A DNA stretch of 64,000 bases, taken from Sceloporus undulatus. Its lineage: Eukaryota > Chordata > Lepidosauria > Squamata > Phrynosomatidae. This document shows, piece by piece, positions 1-10,801 of this stretch. Each line of letters starts with the position of its first letter. Positions within the stretch are counted from its first letter, which is position 1. The stretch covers positions 110,742,389-110,806,388 of the forward strand of contig NC_056527.1 in NCBI RefSeq assembly GCF_019175285.1. The letters are read 5' to 3'. Position numbers and translations under genes: made by a program. Below the pieces are notes generated by a model. That model worked only from the letters and a program-made list of their open reading frames with translations, was not told where the DNA came from and ran no database searches.

Positions 1-582
1 ATTTACAAAGGTCCAGGAGGAAAGTGCCAAGATAGGATTAATGTTGAACATTGTTTAAAAAACCCAAAATAATGACTATGGAAGATCTATAAGAATTCCC
101 CCTAGATAATTAGAAAACGGAAATAGTCAGAGTTCCCATACCTTGATTTAAATACCGATCAAAATGGAGACTGCAGTAAAAAATAAGATTAGGATTGGGA
201 AGGGAAGGAAAGCTATGAAAGACTACACACTACACTCTTAAAACGCTGCTGGGTCACTTCAGCTGCTCTGCCTCCTGTTGCAGTTTGGGGTTTGTAGTTC
301 AGTGAGGCTTAATGTGAATATTCTAAATGCCCCTTCCTAAACTACAAGTCCCAGAATGCAACGGAAGGCAGCCAGAGCAGTTAAAGCAGATAACAACAAC
401 AAGAAGAAGATCTAAGGCGCTGAGAAAATATATTAAAGACTAAAACTGCTAAGCTTTGATTGTGTATTCCTGCATGACATAGCCCTGGTAGTCTCTTCCA
501 GTACTAACCCCATGAATCCACTGAATTCAGATCTGGATACTATCATATGTGATAACTGAGGTTCAAACCAACCCTGGCCTGG
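1..582. repeat. Non-coding; one imperfect palindromic MITE
   Basis: No gene is visible. About 250-396 reads as an imperfect palindrome: gtttgtagttcagtgaggc on the left mirrors a right arm with aactacaagtcccagaatg, flanked by gctctgcct / aggcagccagagc. This is the layout of the short palindromic MITEs found elsewhere in the window. The rest is AT-rich and unassigned. Confidence 0.4.
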
Positions 583-800
583 TTGAGTCTCCCTTATCCG
601 AAATGCTTGGGTCAAGAAGTGTTTTGGATTTTGGATTTAGGGATATTTGCACATATCAAATGAGTTATCTCAACTCTAAAGTATACATCCCATATAGACC
701 TTAAACACATTGCCCAAAGATAATTTTGTACACAATATTTCTAACAACTTTGTACACTGAACCATCAGAAAGCAAAAGTGTCACTAAGTCAGCCCTTCAT
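583..800 (+). mobile_element. Tigger/pogo-like non-autonomous DNA transposon fragment
   Basis: It starts gagtctcccttatccgaaat and runs through ttttggattttggattt and the segment accatcagaaagcaaaagtg. From memory these match an old mariner/Tigger-type MITE found in many amniotes. The far terminal repeat and a TA duplication were not identified, so class and ends are approximate. Confidence 0.35.
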
Positions 801-841
801 GATTAAAAGTATGCAAGGGGACCTTGTACCAGCTTTGAGAT

Positions 842-1072
842 TAACCGGGGTCACACTGCAGAAATAATCCAGTTTGAGACCACTTTAACTGCCCTGGCTC
901 AGTGCTAGGGAATTCTGGGGATTGTAGTTTATTGAGGCACCAGAGCTCCCTGAGAGAGGCTAAATGTCTCACAAAACTACAGTTCCCAGAATTCCCTAGC
1001 ATTGAGCCAGAGCAGTTAAAGAGGTCTCAAACTGGATTATTTCTGCAGTGTGTTTTGGACCCTAAACCAACG
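842..1072. mobile_element. Palindromic MITE, ctgcagaaataatccag family
   Basis: A complete palindromic copy: the left arm cactgcagaaataatccag is mirrored by ctggattatttctgcagtg on the right, and inner arms pair around gggaattctggg and cccagaattccc. About a dozen copies lie in the window, many with the same hairpin, which points to a non-autonomous DNA transposon, probably hAT-like. The superfamily is my inference. Confidence 0.6.
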
Positions 1073-1203
1073 CTCAAACCATTATGCCACACTGTCAGAG
1101 AGTTCAAGAATTGCATTTATCCAATCTTCATGACAAGATTAAGGAGCGAAAACCACAGAATATCTTAACGAAGAGGAACAGACAGCCTGAGATCCTCTAG
1201 AGC

Positions 1204-1322
1204 AGTGGTCCCCAAATTGTAGCCTTCAAGAGGTTTTGGACTTCATCTCCCAGAAGCCTCAGCCATGTTGGCTAATGGTGTGGGATTCTGGGAACCGAAG
1301 TCCAAAATCTCTTAAAGAGCAC
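1204..1322. mobile_element. Short hAT-like MITE
   Basis: Begins cagtggtccccaaattgtag. It has inner arms gttttggacttcatctccca and tgggattctgggaacc...gtccaaaatctct that pair imperfectly. Starts of the cagtggtcc type are typical of hAT/Charlie-like MITEs. A clean target duplication was not found. Confidence 0.35.
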
Positions 1323-1384
1323 ACTTTAATAACACACAACTTTAACAACGAGACACACAAAAAATGAGGGCAATACTGGAAGAA

Positions 1385-1700
1385 AGCTTCACCCTGAAAG
1401 CCAAAGAAACATCAGGAAAGGCGCCTCTCTTCAAGCCCCTGGCCGCCGCCATCTTGGAAAGGACGGTTTTTCCTCACCGCGCAGGCGCAGAAGCGATCGC
1501 AAGTCGTCCCTAGGGGCTTCCAAGCCGCCATCTTGGGAAGGGATTGCGCGGCGAAACAGCAGCGCGCATGCGCGGTTTCTCTGCGGCGCCAAGGTTCTTT
1601 CGTCCATTCCCTTCGCGTCTTCTCGAGTTTGGCGGGTGGGCGGGGCTTGAGTGAAAGACAGCAGTAGCGATCGCCATCTTGTTTACCCATAATGCATCAT
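1385..1700 (-). promoter_or_regulatory. CpG-island promoter with YY1, NRF1 and GC-box motifs
   Basis: This is the most CpG-dense non-repeat stretch of the window. Three YY1-type cores (ccatcttg) lie near 1450, 1529 and 1674. NRF1-like sites gcgcaggcgcag and gcgcatgcgc and a GC box gggcgggg are also present. All three YY1 cores read as caagatgg on the minus strand; in many housekeeping promoters that orientation follows transcription just after the start site, so leftward transcription is inferred. Minus-strand ATGs sit inside two cores: one starts at 1452 and reads MAAARGLK, another near 1531 reads MAAWKPLG and is followed by gcgcggtgagg, a possible splice donor. The downstream gene would lie outside the window and is not identified. 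Confidence 0.55.
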
Positions 1701-1883
1701 TTCAAAATGGAGACTGTTATGCCATGTTAGGAGCCTTGGTTATTTTTTGGAGCTAGTTTATGACTCCCATCATGGCATTATTAGCTCCTCAAGTGGTCAC
1801 AGAAGCACTGAGATAAGTAACATGAGAGGAAAAGGCTCATGTGGTGCCACAAACACACACAAACTGAAAAAAGGTGGCACTAA

Positions 1884-2192
1884 GGGGCTATTCAGACAGC
1901 CCCAAAGGGGTGGCATGGAGCCGCCCCGTTTCAGCCAGATTGGGGCTGTGGTAGCTGCATGCCACGGCCCCAATCTGGCCTTTCCAGGGCGTAAAAAGGA
2001 GCCACAAAAATTGCCTCTTTTTCGCACCCTGGAAAGGGTGTGATAGCTGCCGCACCACAGCTATATGGCACTCCTTTGGCACTGCATTGTGCGGATGTGG
2101 CGCCAGAGGAGTGCCATGCCACAGCGCACTATGCGGTGTGGTGCCCTGACTTCAACCCCAGGCCAGCCTTAATGGCCGGTCTCCACAGGGCC
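1884..2192. mobile_element. Harbinger-type MITE with TAA target duplication
   Basis: GC-rich element starting ggggctattcagacagcc and ending ggtctccacagggcc, flanked on both sides by TAA (1881-1883 and 2193-2195). The 3-bp TWA-type duplication and GGGGC...CAGAC termini fit PIF/Harbinger MITEs. Similar elements occur at 34222 and 46922. The reading frames inside it are by-products of its base composition. Confidence 0.6.
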
Positions 2193-2195
2193 TAA

Positions 2196-4049
2196 GTCTT
2201 TACTTCCCCCTTGTCACCATGCATCACAAAACAATACACTCTCTGGTAAGTATGGGGCCACTCCTTATGCAAAATCCTTGTCTTTTCTACTTTTTTTGGG
2301 AGGGAGGGTCCAAAAATAATTTTTTCTCATGCAAAACTATTTGTTTTGTGCACTTTATTTTCTCTGCAAGGTTTTTTTCTGATAAAAGAAGTTTTGGGAA
2401 CACAGAAACCATTATTTTTCCATGAAAAGGCCACAAAATATGGAACAGCACAAAAAAAAATTGGCCGGGGGCGGCTCTACAAGTATAGCTGGCCTGGAGA
2501 TAGGTAAAGAAAATATTGAAATTACCTGTTCTTGTATGGAAGGACAAAATTAGTTAAGACTGACAGCCCTACTCCATTATAAATAAATAGGGTGATGAGA
2601 AAGTTTCCATTCGTTGCATGATAAGGGGTGTTTCTAATTGTTCATGTTACTAAGACATTGAGAAAATCATGGATCTGTTGGGAAAAGGTGGTGTACTTCT
2701 GGTAGAACATGGGTGGACAGGACTTTCAGAGAGTTAAGTACCATTTCCCTTGCAGATTTTCAGTTTTTCCTAATGATTCTCTTCAAAAACCTTTGACAAG
2801 TCATCTTTCTTGGCATTTCTCCCAGGCTTTCCCAAGGCTACTGTGTATTAGCCCTACATATCTGGAGGGCTACATGTTGCAGAAGTTTTGGGAAGGCCCA
2901 GGAATGGGGAAGGCAGAGGGTGGGAACATCATGTGTGACTGAGAGATGCCCAGCTGGTTTGGCAGTATTTGACCAAGTACAGCAGTAGCAAATCTCCTGG
3001 TGTTCTCTAATACTTTGAAGTACATCTGCAGTACTAAAGACTGAACAATTCTGAGAACTGACTTCTGTTGTGAAGATGTCACACAGCATGTGTTTCCCCA
3101 TAGATCTGTTTGGGAGTATTAAGCTGTTCTGGCGCGCTGAAAAGGTAGAAACTTCAAGAGGTCCTGGGTATTTTTCTGAAGGTCACAAGTGTGAACAGAC
3201 ATTTGTGGGATAGATAAATTTTGTGTGTGAATATAACACAAAGTAGTGATACGTTAATGGAGCATGGTTGTCAGAAAATTGTTTACAGTGCATTGGGGGG
3301 AAGGAAATATTGCCACCTCCCTTAGGTTCCACATAGGGATGTAAATATTTTGAGTGCTTCATCCTCACAAATGAGGACAACTATTTTTAACTAATTTTCT
3401 CCCAGACCCAGAGAAAAGAAATATTCTCATCCAGTATTCTCACCTGTTATTTACATATCCCAAAGTGTTTCCAGAAATTGTTCTGTGCAGAAATCCAAGC
3501 GGGAGTTTAATGCAAAAATTCCACTTTTTTCAGATATCCATTGTGTGTGTTTGTGTGTGTTTGTGTTAAAAAAAGCAGACTGTCTTGGACACATAAAAAC
3601 ACTATTGCCTTTGGTGCGTGATGGCTTATTAGTGGACAGAACAATGCAGTCTTACACAAAAAGGTGGCTTTTTGTGCAAGATTGCTGGTTGTTGTGCAAA
3701 AACCAGTATTCTAGCACACACACACACACAAACCACACACACACCACACACAAGAAACTATGATTATTGGAAACACTTTTGCACAAACAACTCAACATTT
3801 TAACGCAAAGAGCCCATGTGGATTTCTGTGCAGAATTGCCGAAATCTAATTAGTTTAAGATTGGACTGAAACATAAACATCCAGAAATTATTTTAAAATA
3901 TAATTTTAATATAAAGATGCCAGTTTTTTTAAAAAAAAAAAACAATGTGGGGAAAAACTAACTGAATCCAGGCAAAAGGCTTGGCTCTGAAACGCCTGAG
4001 TTTGAATCCCTTTGAATTCCATCATTTTTAATGTACTTGGTTAATTTAA
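2196..4049. other. No gene or clear element seen
   Basis: AT-rich sequence with short GT/CA-rich patches (about 3541-3565 and 3716-3750) and homopolymers. No RNase-like exon, tRNA or transposon end was recognised. Confidence 0.4.
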
Positions 4050-4222
4050 TTTTTATTGTTTTTGTGGGGTTTTCAGGCTATGTGGCCATGTTCTAGAAGA
4101 GTTTTTTCCTCATGTTTCACCAGCATCTGTGATGAAACATCAGGAAGAAATTCTTCTAGAACATGGCCACATAGCCCAAAAACCACACAAAAAACTGGAT
4201 GCCGGCCATGAAAGCCTTCGAC
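4050..4222. repeat. Palindromic squamate repeat
   Basis: The left arm ctatgtggccatgttctaga is mirrored by tctagaacatggccacatag about 80 bases later, and the element closes with gccatgaaagccttcgacc. Sequences of this form are abundant in squamate genomes (recollection). Class not determined. Confidence 0.45.
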
Positions 4223-4385
4223 CCCACATTAATTTTTATTCTTTTGCAATCTTTTCTTTTAGAGCAGCTTCACATCCTTGGAATCCCTGTACCTTTTGGA
4301 TATGGTCATTCAATTAGCTTTTTTATTTTTTTAAAGAACTTGCCAAATTTGCAAATTTCTTCATCGGTGCAAAATAAGATATTTG

Positions 4386-4399
4386 TTTATTTATTTATT
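4386..4399 (-). terminator. Candidate poly(A) signals for the RNase at 4604-5044
   Basis: Three overlapping AATAAA hexamers on the minus strand, about 205 bases beyond the stop codon. The spacing suits a short 3' UTR. The site is AT-rich, so chance occurrence is possible. Confidence 0.4.
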
Positions 4400-4603
4400 T
4401 AAAAATTCATACTGAAGTATAAGGATATTTAATTTGTCCAACCCTATAACTCACTGACATGATTTGAATGTGAAACCTGCAAACATTCTTCACGCACCTT
4501 TGCTGGAGGACAGAATTTTAGTGAACCTGTTGCAGAAATATCTGTTATCAATGATTTGTATGACTATTTTATGCTGTAGTTGCAAACGGGACAGAAAGCC
4601 ATG

Positions 4604-5044
4604 CTACATGAAATTGCTCTCTTCAAATCGGATAGGCCATCCTGATGGGTCACAACCAATATGAATCTGTCTTTGGCCTGTGTGCGACCAATAGCGGCAT
4701 TGGCCCCGTGAAGTCCCCTGCAGCTTGCAGGTGGTGACAGACAGTTGCTCCTTGCTGAGTCTCAAAGCCCGGCGGTAGTGGGTTCCAGCCCAGCCACAGA
4801 TATCCTTCAGTTGGTTCTTAGGTGCATGAACAAAGCTGTTGGTGTCTTTGCAAGGCCTCGCCATCCTCCTGCGTAGCATCATGGTCCCACAGTAGTCCTG
4901 CCCTGCTACTTTGGTCCGGGGGAAGTCTTGGTGCTCTCTCCAGAATTTCTCGTGCCGAGGATTTTGAGAAGAGACCTGGCTTGTGATCAGGCAGGTGAGC
5001 AACAGGGTGAGCATCAGCACTTCACCTCCGCTCAAGGTGAGCAT
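4604..5044 (-). CDS. RNase A superfamily protein, angiogenin-like, with His119 replaced by Arg
   Basis: Secreted RNase A-family protein of 146 codons plus stop. A hydrophobic leader of about 26 residues ends at TSQVSS; the mature chain then begins Gln-Asn-Pro, and Gln would be the pyroglutamate position of angiogenins. Catalytic His12 (KFWREHQDFP) and Lys41 (CKDTNSFVH) are present, as are six cysteines in the angiogenin pattern (26, 40, 58, 84, 95, 110; the 65-72 pair is absent). The segment that should hold His119 reads WPIRFEE, with Arg from CGA, two bases from any His codon, so a single sequencing error is unlikely. RNase activity should be strongly reduced. The mature chain is cationic (about 21 basic, 10 acidic residues). 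The start is set by a splice acceptor five bases upstream (AG at 5050-5051 after a pyrimidine tract), the usual family layout of a single coding exon. Confidence 0.9.
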   Translation of the reverse strand: MLTLSGGEVLMLTLLLTCLITSQVSSQNPRHEKFWREHQDFPRTKVAGQDYCGTMMLRRRMARPCKDTNSFVHAPKNQLKDICGWAGTHYRRALRLSKEQLSVTTCKLQGTSRGQCRYWSHTGQRQIHIGCDPSGWPIRFEESNFM

Positions 5045-5398
5045 CGTGTCTGAATTCAGAGGAGAAAAGTGGTGTTACACCAGATTTGTACAGACTCTGG
5101 CATATCAAACTCAGCATGTCTACTAGCAGTGTCTTCTGATCTGCTAGTAGCCTGAACAAACTGTTGTTTGGGCTTCCTTAGGCAAAACTGGGAAATATTT
5201 TCAAGGCCACCATGTTCCATTTATGTTAACAAGAGATGAAAGATAAAAATTAATGAGGATGACAGCTGGGTTGCAATTTGACACATGGAACAATTGTGTG
5301 AGAAGCCTCCAGCCCAGATCTTACTTTCAATGCTGCTACTGCTGGAAAAAATTATACAATTGCCTTAGTGATTAGGAGTGGCGCTTTATCAGTGACTC

Positions 5399-5580
5399 GG
5401 GGTGCATCCGCACTGCAGAAATAATCCAGTTTGAAACCACTTTAACTGCCATGCTTCAAAGCTATGGAATTCTGAGATTGGTAGAGCTCTGCTCCACTCT
5501 GGTGCCACAATAAACTACCAATTCCCAAATTCCATAGCCTTAAACCATGGCAGTTAAAGTCAAATGTGGGCTGGTTCTAG
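5399..5580. mobile_element. Palindromic MITE, ctgcagaaataatccag family
   Basis: Left arm gcactgcagaaataatccag; inner arms ctatggaattctg and caaattccatag. The right outer arm is eroded after catggcagttaaagt. It lies in the presumed intron of the RNase gene at 4604-5044. Confidence 0.5.
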
Positions 5581-5802
5581 CTTCCTTGAATACCAGATTT
5601 GGAGGTCATCCCAGCATTTAAAGTTTTTTTGTTCTATGTTGTTGGTAAGCTACGTCTGATTAAAGCCCCTCTTCCCCTTTTTCTACTGAAGATTTAATTG
5701 CAGGAGAAGCTCTGTACTTACTCCCATTTGTCCTGGGAAAGTGGGATATATCAGCTTGACCAAATGGATTTTCAGTGAAACAAGGCAATGACTTCTTTGC
5801 CT

Positions 5803-6004
5803 AAATACCCTAAAGACACCAGATCCTGTCTCATCTTGGAAGCTAAGCTAGCTCAGCCCTGGTTAGTACTTAGATGGGAGCCTATCAAAGAATAGCAGAT
5901 ACTGTTGGCTATATTTCAAGGGAAATGCCAAAACCTGCTCTGAATGTTTCCTGCCTAAGAAGTATGAAATTCATGAGGTTGTCATATGGCGTACACACAC
6001 ACAC
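5803..6004 (+). repeat. 5S rRNA-derived SINE
   Basis: The segment from about 5820 to 5915 follows the 3' two thirds of 5S rRNA: ggaagctaagc (box A), then ctggttagtacttagatggg (box C with one change), then gatactgttggctat, like the 3' end of 5S. A non-5S body follows (gaaattcatgaggttgtcat) and then a CA-rich tail. That composition is a 5S-derived SINE, not a 5S gene. The 5' end of 5S is missing or diverged. Confidence 0.6.
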
Positions 6005-6480
6005 AGCTGCCAATTCAATGCCATGCACCAGCACTAGATGGTGACAGAAGACAAGAACTGGACAGCAAGGAACCAAAAAGGTTATTCTTGGATTTGCGTA
6101 ATAGGGAGGCCCTTAGGGTGAAAAAAGCTTTCACCAGGCCAATGGTGTGGAGGGAAGAACCACTAATGCTGGAATGTCTTCTTTTATAATGCTTTGAAAA
6201 ACACGAAGATTGAATCTTCCTTTGCATAGATCCCCTTAGAGCTAATTCTTCGGGTATTCTCTTTCGAATTCTCTCCCCCCCCCCCACTTTTTTGTGGTTT
6301 TTTGTTTGATTGATTGATTGATTGATTTCTACTCCTTCCTCTCATAAAAATCCCTGGGACACCAGAAAGCTAATAATAAACAAAATGATTACGAGTGAAA
6401 ACCTCAAACAATGTAACTGCAGATCGGCACAGCTGGATGGCATGCAACAGGCTGCTATCCTCCTTGTAACTAAGAGACTG
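6005..6480. other. No gene seen
   Basis: Contains a C-run near 6276, a short gattgattgatt tract near 6308 and otherwise unassigned sequence. Confidence 0.4.
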
Positions 6481-6720
6481 TTGTTGTGGTGTGCCTTCAA
6501 GCATTTCTGATTTATGGCAAACCTAAAGGGAACCTATCACAGGGTTTTCTTGGCAGGATTTGTTCAAAAAGGGTTTGCCCTTGCCTTCCTCTGACTTTAC
6601 CAGAGTGGGACTAGGTCATCAACTCGGTCACCAACTCAGTAATCATGGCAAAGTGGCAATCTGAACCCTGGTCTCTAAGAGTCCTAGTCCAGCATTCAGA
6701 TCACTGTACCACATTGACTC
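6481..6720 (-). mobile_element. tRNA-derived SINE, reverse orientation
   Basis: Read on the minus strand, a tRNA-like head with a B-box-like stretch (reverse of gaaccctggtctctaagag) precedes a body with aagaaaaccctgtgata and ends in a tail of the caccacaacaac type. Related copies lie at 21640, 22795, 25745 and 47745. Family naming is from memory. Confidence 0.5.
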
Positions 6721-7149
6721 TTAACTAAAGGATAGCATAGGTAACACTTTTTCCCAGTGAGTCCCATGAGGCTTTGTCTGCATGGGCCAAAAGGCCAATT
6801 TTGCCCCCCCCCCCCCCCCACCACCACCACCTTTCTGACATTGTCCTATTTGGATGATACATGGCTCAAACTCTGATTCTGATGCAAGCAATCCAGGCAT
6901 TAGACCACTTAACATGGTTTAAAATTAGTTACCTGTTTCTCTGGAGCTTCTGGGAAGATCCGGAGCCCTCTATTCCCACACTACTAGGCCACCCAGCATA
7001 TCCACTGCCCAGCACATCTACCATCACCATGGGTTGCTTGTTCTGAGGTCAGAATGAGGCATCCAGCATGTGATCATCACTGTTTGCAAAAGCGAGAGAC
7101 CTGCGGTGGCAGCAGGTAACCCAGCAAGACACCCATGCAATAGCTTTAG
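6721..7149. other. No gene seen
   Basis: Includes a C-run near 6804 and a fragment with tgtctgcatgggcca shared with 18820, probably a MITE end. Nothing else is assignable. Confidence 0.35.
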
Positions 7150-7362
7150 CAGTAATATTTACATTTCTATACCACTTCATAGTGAACTGAGCACTCTCTT
7201 AGCAGTTTACAATGTTTAAGCCAATGGCCCCCAACAAGCTGGGTACTCATTTTACCGACCTATAAAAGGATGGAAGGCTGAGTAAACCTGGAGTTCTGCA
7301 GGGATTGAACGCACAACATTGTGGCTGCAGTACTGGCATTTAACTACTGCACCACCAGGGTT
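7150..7362 (-). mobile_element. tRNA-derived SINE with LINE-like tail, reverse orientation
   Basis: The minus strand gives a head resembling ctggtggtgcagtagttaaa and a body containing ttgggggccattgg. It then ends in a tail with gtataga, which resembles L2-type 3' ends. A closer copy of the same family is at 30498-30745. Confidence 0.5.
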
Positions 7363-8084
7363 GCTTACTTCTTCCCATGCAAACTGCTTCCACAGCATGG
7401 AAATGGAGGGACAGGTAATGTGGACTGGTTGGGGCAGCTGAGAAACTAGGATACTTCGGGAAACTCCCAAGTATCCTGGCCAGTGCAGACAAGAACTAGG
7501 TCCATCTAAGGAGGAGGCATTGCATCCTAGAGAACAGCAGTGCTTCTGGATTGAACCCCTGCCTGCCAGCTGCAACATGAAATCCAGATGCATCCTTACT
7601 CTTATAGCCTTTCCACAACCTGCTGCTATCCAGGTGGTTTGGATTTATTTTCTTTCTTTCTATTTTGAGATCTCAGGGCAGTGTACAACAAAGCCCTTCT
7701 CTTCAATTTAAATCCATGTGAGTAACTGACATGATTTGAAAAAGCTAAAACAAAGCAGACTAAACAACTTAAGAAATTAAAGACAGCTTTAAATAGTTTA
7801 AATGATTTAAAAGGAATTAAAATCATGGACACACAGGGGGTTCTATAAAACCAATTAGACCCAAAAAAGCTTTTATGAATTACCATGTTTTATCATGTCT
7901 TCATTGCAGATTCTCATCATTCCTGACAATAATCATCATTAGTATTGGTAATAGTATTAATATATATCTCAACTTTTGCCTTGTATAGAATCCAGGGCAG
8001 CTTTCTACTGATTAAAAACAAGGTACTACACACACACACACATATGCAAAACCCCACAATTGAACTACAGTTGTGTTTAGAACA
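7363..8084. other. No gene; possible MITE fragment
   Basis: About 7425-7515 carries aggatacttcggg and aagtatcctggccagtgcag, an inverted pair also seen at 27800-27880. The rest is AT-rich with no coding signal. Confidence 0.35.
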
Positions 8085-8300
8085 CAACAGCTGCCTCTCC
8101 ACTGCAGAATCAATGCTGTCTGAGACTGCTTTAACTGCCATGCCTCAATGCTATGGAATTCTGGTAACTGTAGTTTTGTGAGATATTTAGCCTTCTCTAT
8201 CAGAGACCTCTGGTGCCATAACAAACTACAGATCCCAGGTCTCCACAGGCTGGAGACATGACAGTTAAAGTGGTGTCAAACTGTTTTATTTCTGCGAGCC
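8085..8300. mobile_element. Palindromic MITE, ctgcagaaataatccag family, diverged
   Basis: Arms ctgctttaactgccatgcct and gacagttaaagtggtgtcaa frame a hairpin around ctatggaattctgg. The left end is eroded (ccactgcagaatcaatgctg). Confidence 0.5.
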
Positions 8301-8368
8301 GCCTGTTTCTCCTTTTCATCTTGAACCATCTATGCAGCCAAAATTTCCTAGGAAAACATCCTTCTTAC

Positions 8369-8458
8369 CAAGATGCCTATTAAAGCAGTGAATGCAGTTT
8401 CCACACAGAGCCAAAAGTCTTCCTCATTTCCCTTCATTTCCCTGGGGACTCTTTATAC
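8369..8458 (-). promoter_or_regulatory. Candidate TATA promoter and non-coding exon 1 for the RNase at 4604-5044
   Basis: On the minus strand a TATA box (gtataaagag, plus-strand 8452-8458) is followed by roughly 90 bases and a strong donor CTTG|GTAAGAAG at 8368/8369. A start 25-30 bases after the TATA box would give an exon of about 55-60 bases, and joining to the acceptor at 5050 gives a 3.3-kb intron. This matches the one-intron layout of RNase A genes, but nothing except position and consensus links it to this gene. Confidence 0.4.
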
Positions 8459-8829
8459 ACAACCCAGCTGGTCACTAGGCAAGGATCGGCAGCCCTGATC
8501 ACATGGAACTGGACAATGCCTGTTCACAATCCATGGATAAATGTAAAGCAATGTTGGGATTATGAAGAACAATTGAATAAAAGCTCACAAATCCCTTGAC
8601 CCCATGCATGGAGGTCTCTCTCTGTTAAACAGTAAATGCTCTTCTCCAAGTCATGGCTTCTCATGAATTTCTCTTGAGTAGAGGTGCGATACTTATATTC
8701 TTCCATATCTCATCAGGATAAAATCATGATCAATTTATTCCCTTCTCCTTTCTGGTGAATGTTCATGTATGACTAGGGTTGTGGTGAGTTTTTAAAGGAT
8801 TTGGCTCTGGTTCTTTTTTAATGCTCCTG

Positions 8830-9330
8830 CCAACACAGGCACGAAGCGGCATGCCACTACCGATGGTAGGCTTAGGGAGTGCACAGTAACCCTAGTTCGT
8901 GTGGGTGCCACCATGATTGCGCAGCCCTGTCCACCCAGGGCATGCATCCATGACGTGTCCTGTGCAATGCATCCAAATGGCACGTATCACAGGACATGTC
9001 ACCGCACCGCTGGAGGGCATTTATGGCACCTTACCAGCTGCGCAGAAAGGAGCTGCATTTTGCAGCTCTTTTCTGCACGTACATCACTGGTGTGGCAACC
9101 ACACAGCCGCACCAACGATGCAAAGGAGAAAGGGGTTACCCCTTTCTCCTCCTTAGGGTCAGGGTGCCGGCGGGCATGAAGCTGCAAGGGCACCCCTTTT
9201 CCGGGCTCTTTTGCCTGGAAAAACACCAGTTTGTGGCCACAGCGCTGTGTGTGCAGTTACTGTGGCCCCAATTCTGCACTTACAGGGGCGCACAGACCCA
9301 CCCCTTTTGGGCTGGTTTGTACAGCTGCTG
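8830..9330. repeat. GC-rich MITE-like block
   Basis: GC-rich with many short inverted pairs (for example aaggagaaaggggttacccc with ctttctcctcctt), unlike its AT-rich surroundings. It ends in gggctggtttgtacagctgc, like Harbinger-type termini here. Several overlapping open frames follow from the composition and look unlike any protein I know. Confidence 0.4.
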
Positions 9331-10801
9331 AGTTCTCTTCTCTATAACTTGATTCTGAGTATCATGGTTAGCATACATCAGTTCCATATAACTTGGTGGG
9401 CATATCTTAATTCTACAAAGAGCATGGCTCTGTAAGCATAAATGCTGTATTTCTTCAGCAATATTATTCATATTCTTGAATGGGTAATCTTAGTGCTGCT
9501 CCTAGGCCTTGTCCAGTGATGGGAATATATTGTCTCTTGGGTCAGTTTCAGGTGAGCTGGGCAATGTTTGGCTACTGATAAAGGATCAGCAAACAGAAAC
9601 AATCTGGTATAGTCTCTGTTTGTTGTCCATTGTTCATCATACCTTTGACCTGGCTCTTGTCTCTATTTCTTCCTTGTTCCCTAGCGCCCCCCCCCCCCTT
9701 CTTCTTCAAAGGACAGCAGTGGACAATCTGCAGCCTTACAGATGTTATTGTATCACAATCTCATCATATTGGCTAGGACAGTCCAACATTATGAGGAGCA
9801 GGGGGTTTCCCTCGTGCTACCAAAAGTGGTAGTGAAGGAACTCACCAAGCTGGTTGCAAATCCTTTCTTTAGATTCTCCTTAGCCAAATCAGGCTATAAA
9901 CCATTTCTTCATGGGCTTATGGGTTGCCACATACTCAAAGGGAAGTTCCTTCAAAGAAGTAGAAACCAGTTGTTTCTTAATAGCCAAGAGAACATCTGAT
10001 GGCCTTCATGCCAATTCTGAGTATCCATGGCTATGTGAATGTCCATGTACTGCAAATATCAGAAATTTACTAGCTGAATAAGAAAAATTACTATCAACAC
10101 CAGACACTTTTCCCTATTTATAACTGGAACAGTCCTTAAATAACAGTCACGTCTTCAACGTTACCTCTTAGCCGGTGTAAGAATCCTGTAATGCTGACAG
10201 TCACTGGAATTATAGATCACTGTGCAACCTTACCAAAATTTCAGCACAATGATAATGGTACTGAAAAATGCACCATGACCCCACACCAGATGGATGGGTG
10301 AGGTTTGGAGTATTATTGTTTTGTGGAGGCAACAGTTATCACCGAATCAGACACTAATGGAAAACATTCTTATCTTAAAAGCCAAATTCTCAAACTTTAA
10401 ATCAGGAGTGTGTCAAGCCAAGAAATTCACAAGAGAATATTGTGCCCCTGGTGTAAGATCTACATGGACTGCTGAAACAACAAAAGTAAAAAGCTGGGAG
10501 CCTACTAGAAGGCCATTTCTGACTTTAAAAAATAAATTTCTTTATATTAAATGGGTTGGGGGAGATCAGAGAGTCTGCAACCAATTTAAAAGGTGAATTG
10601 ATACTTACAAGCAGGTAGGATTTGGAAGTCCTTGTTGGCATCATGGCCAAACATTAACAGCTGTCTAGTAGCATGAAAGAGTTAACCTGTATGAGTGATG
10701 TTAGTGATTAATGGATGCTTTTTGCATTTGCTTTGCAGTTTGAGGCTGGGCAAAGATATGAAGGTTGAGAACCAACTGGAGGAGTGGATATTTCTCTTAT
10801 G
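9331..10801. other. No gene seen
   Basis: About 1.5 kb of unassigned sequence with a C-run near 9686. The open frames at 9509-9832 and 9742-9999 have no recognisable domain and no splice context. Confidence 0.35.

Noticed and set aside
5803-5915. A functional 5S rRNA gene
   Set aside because: The 5' third is missing, box C carries changes, and a SINE body and tail follow instead of a T-run terminator.
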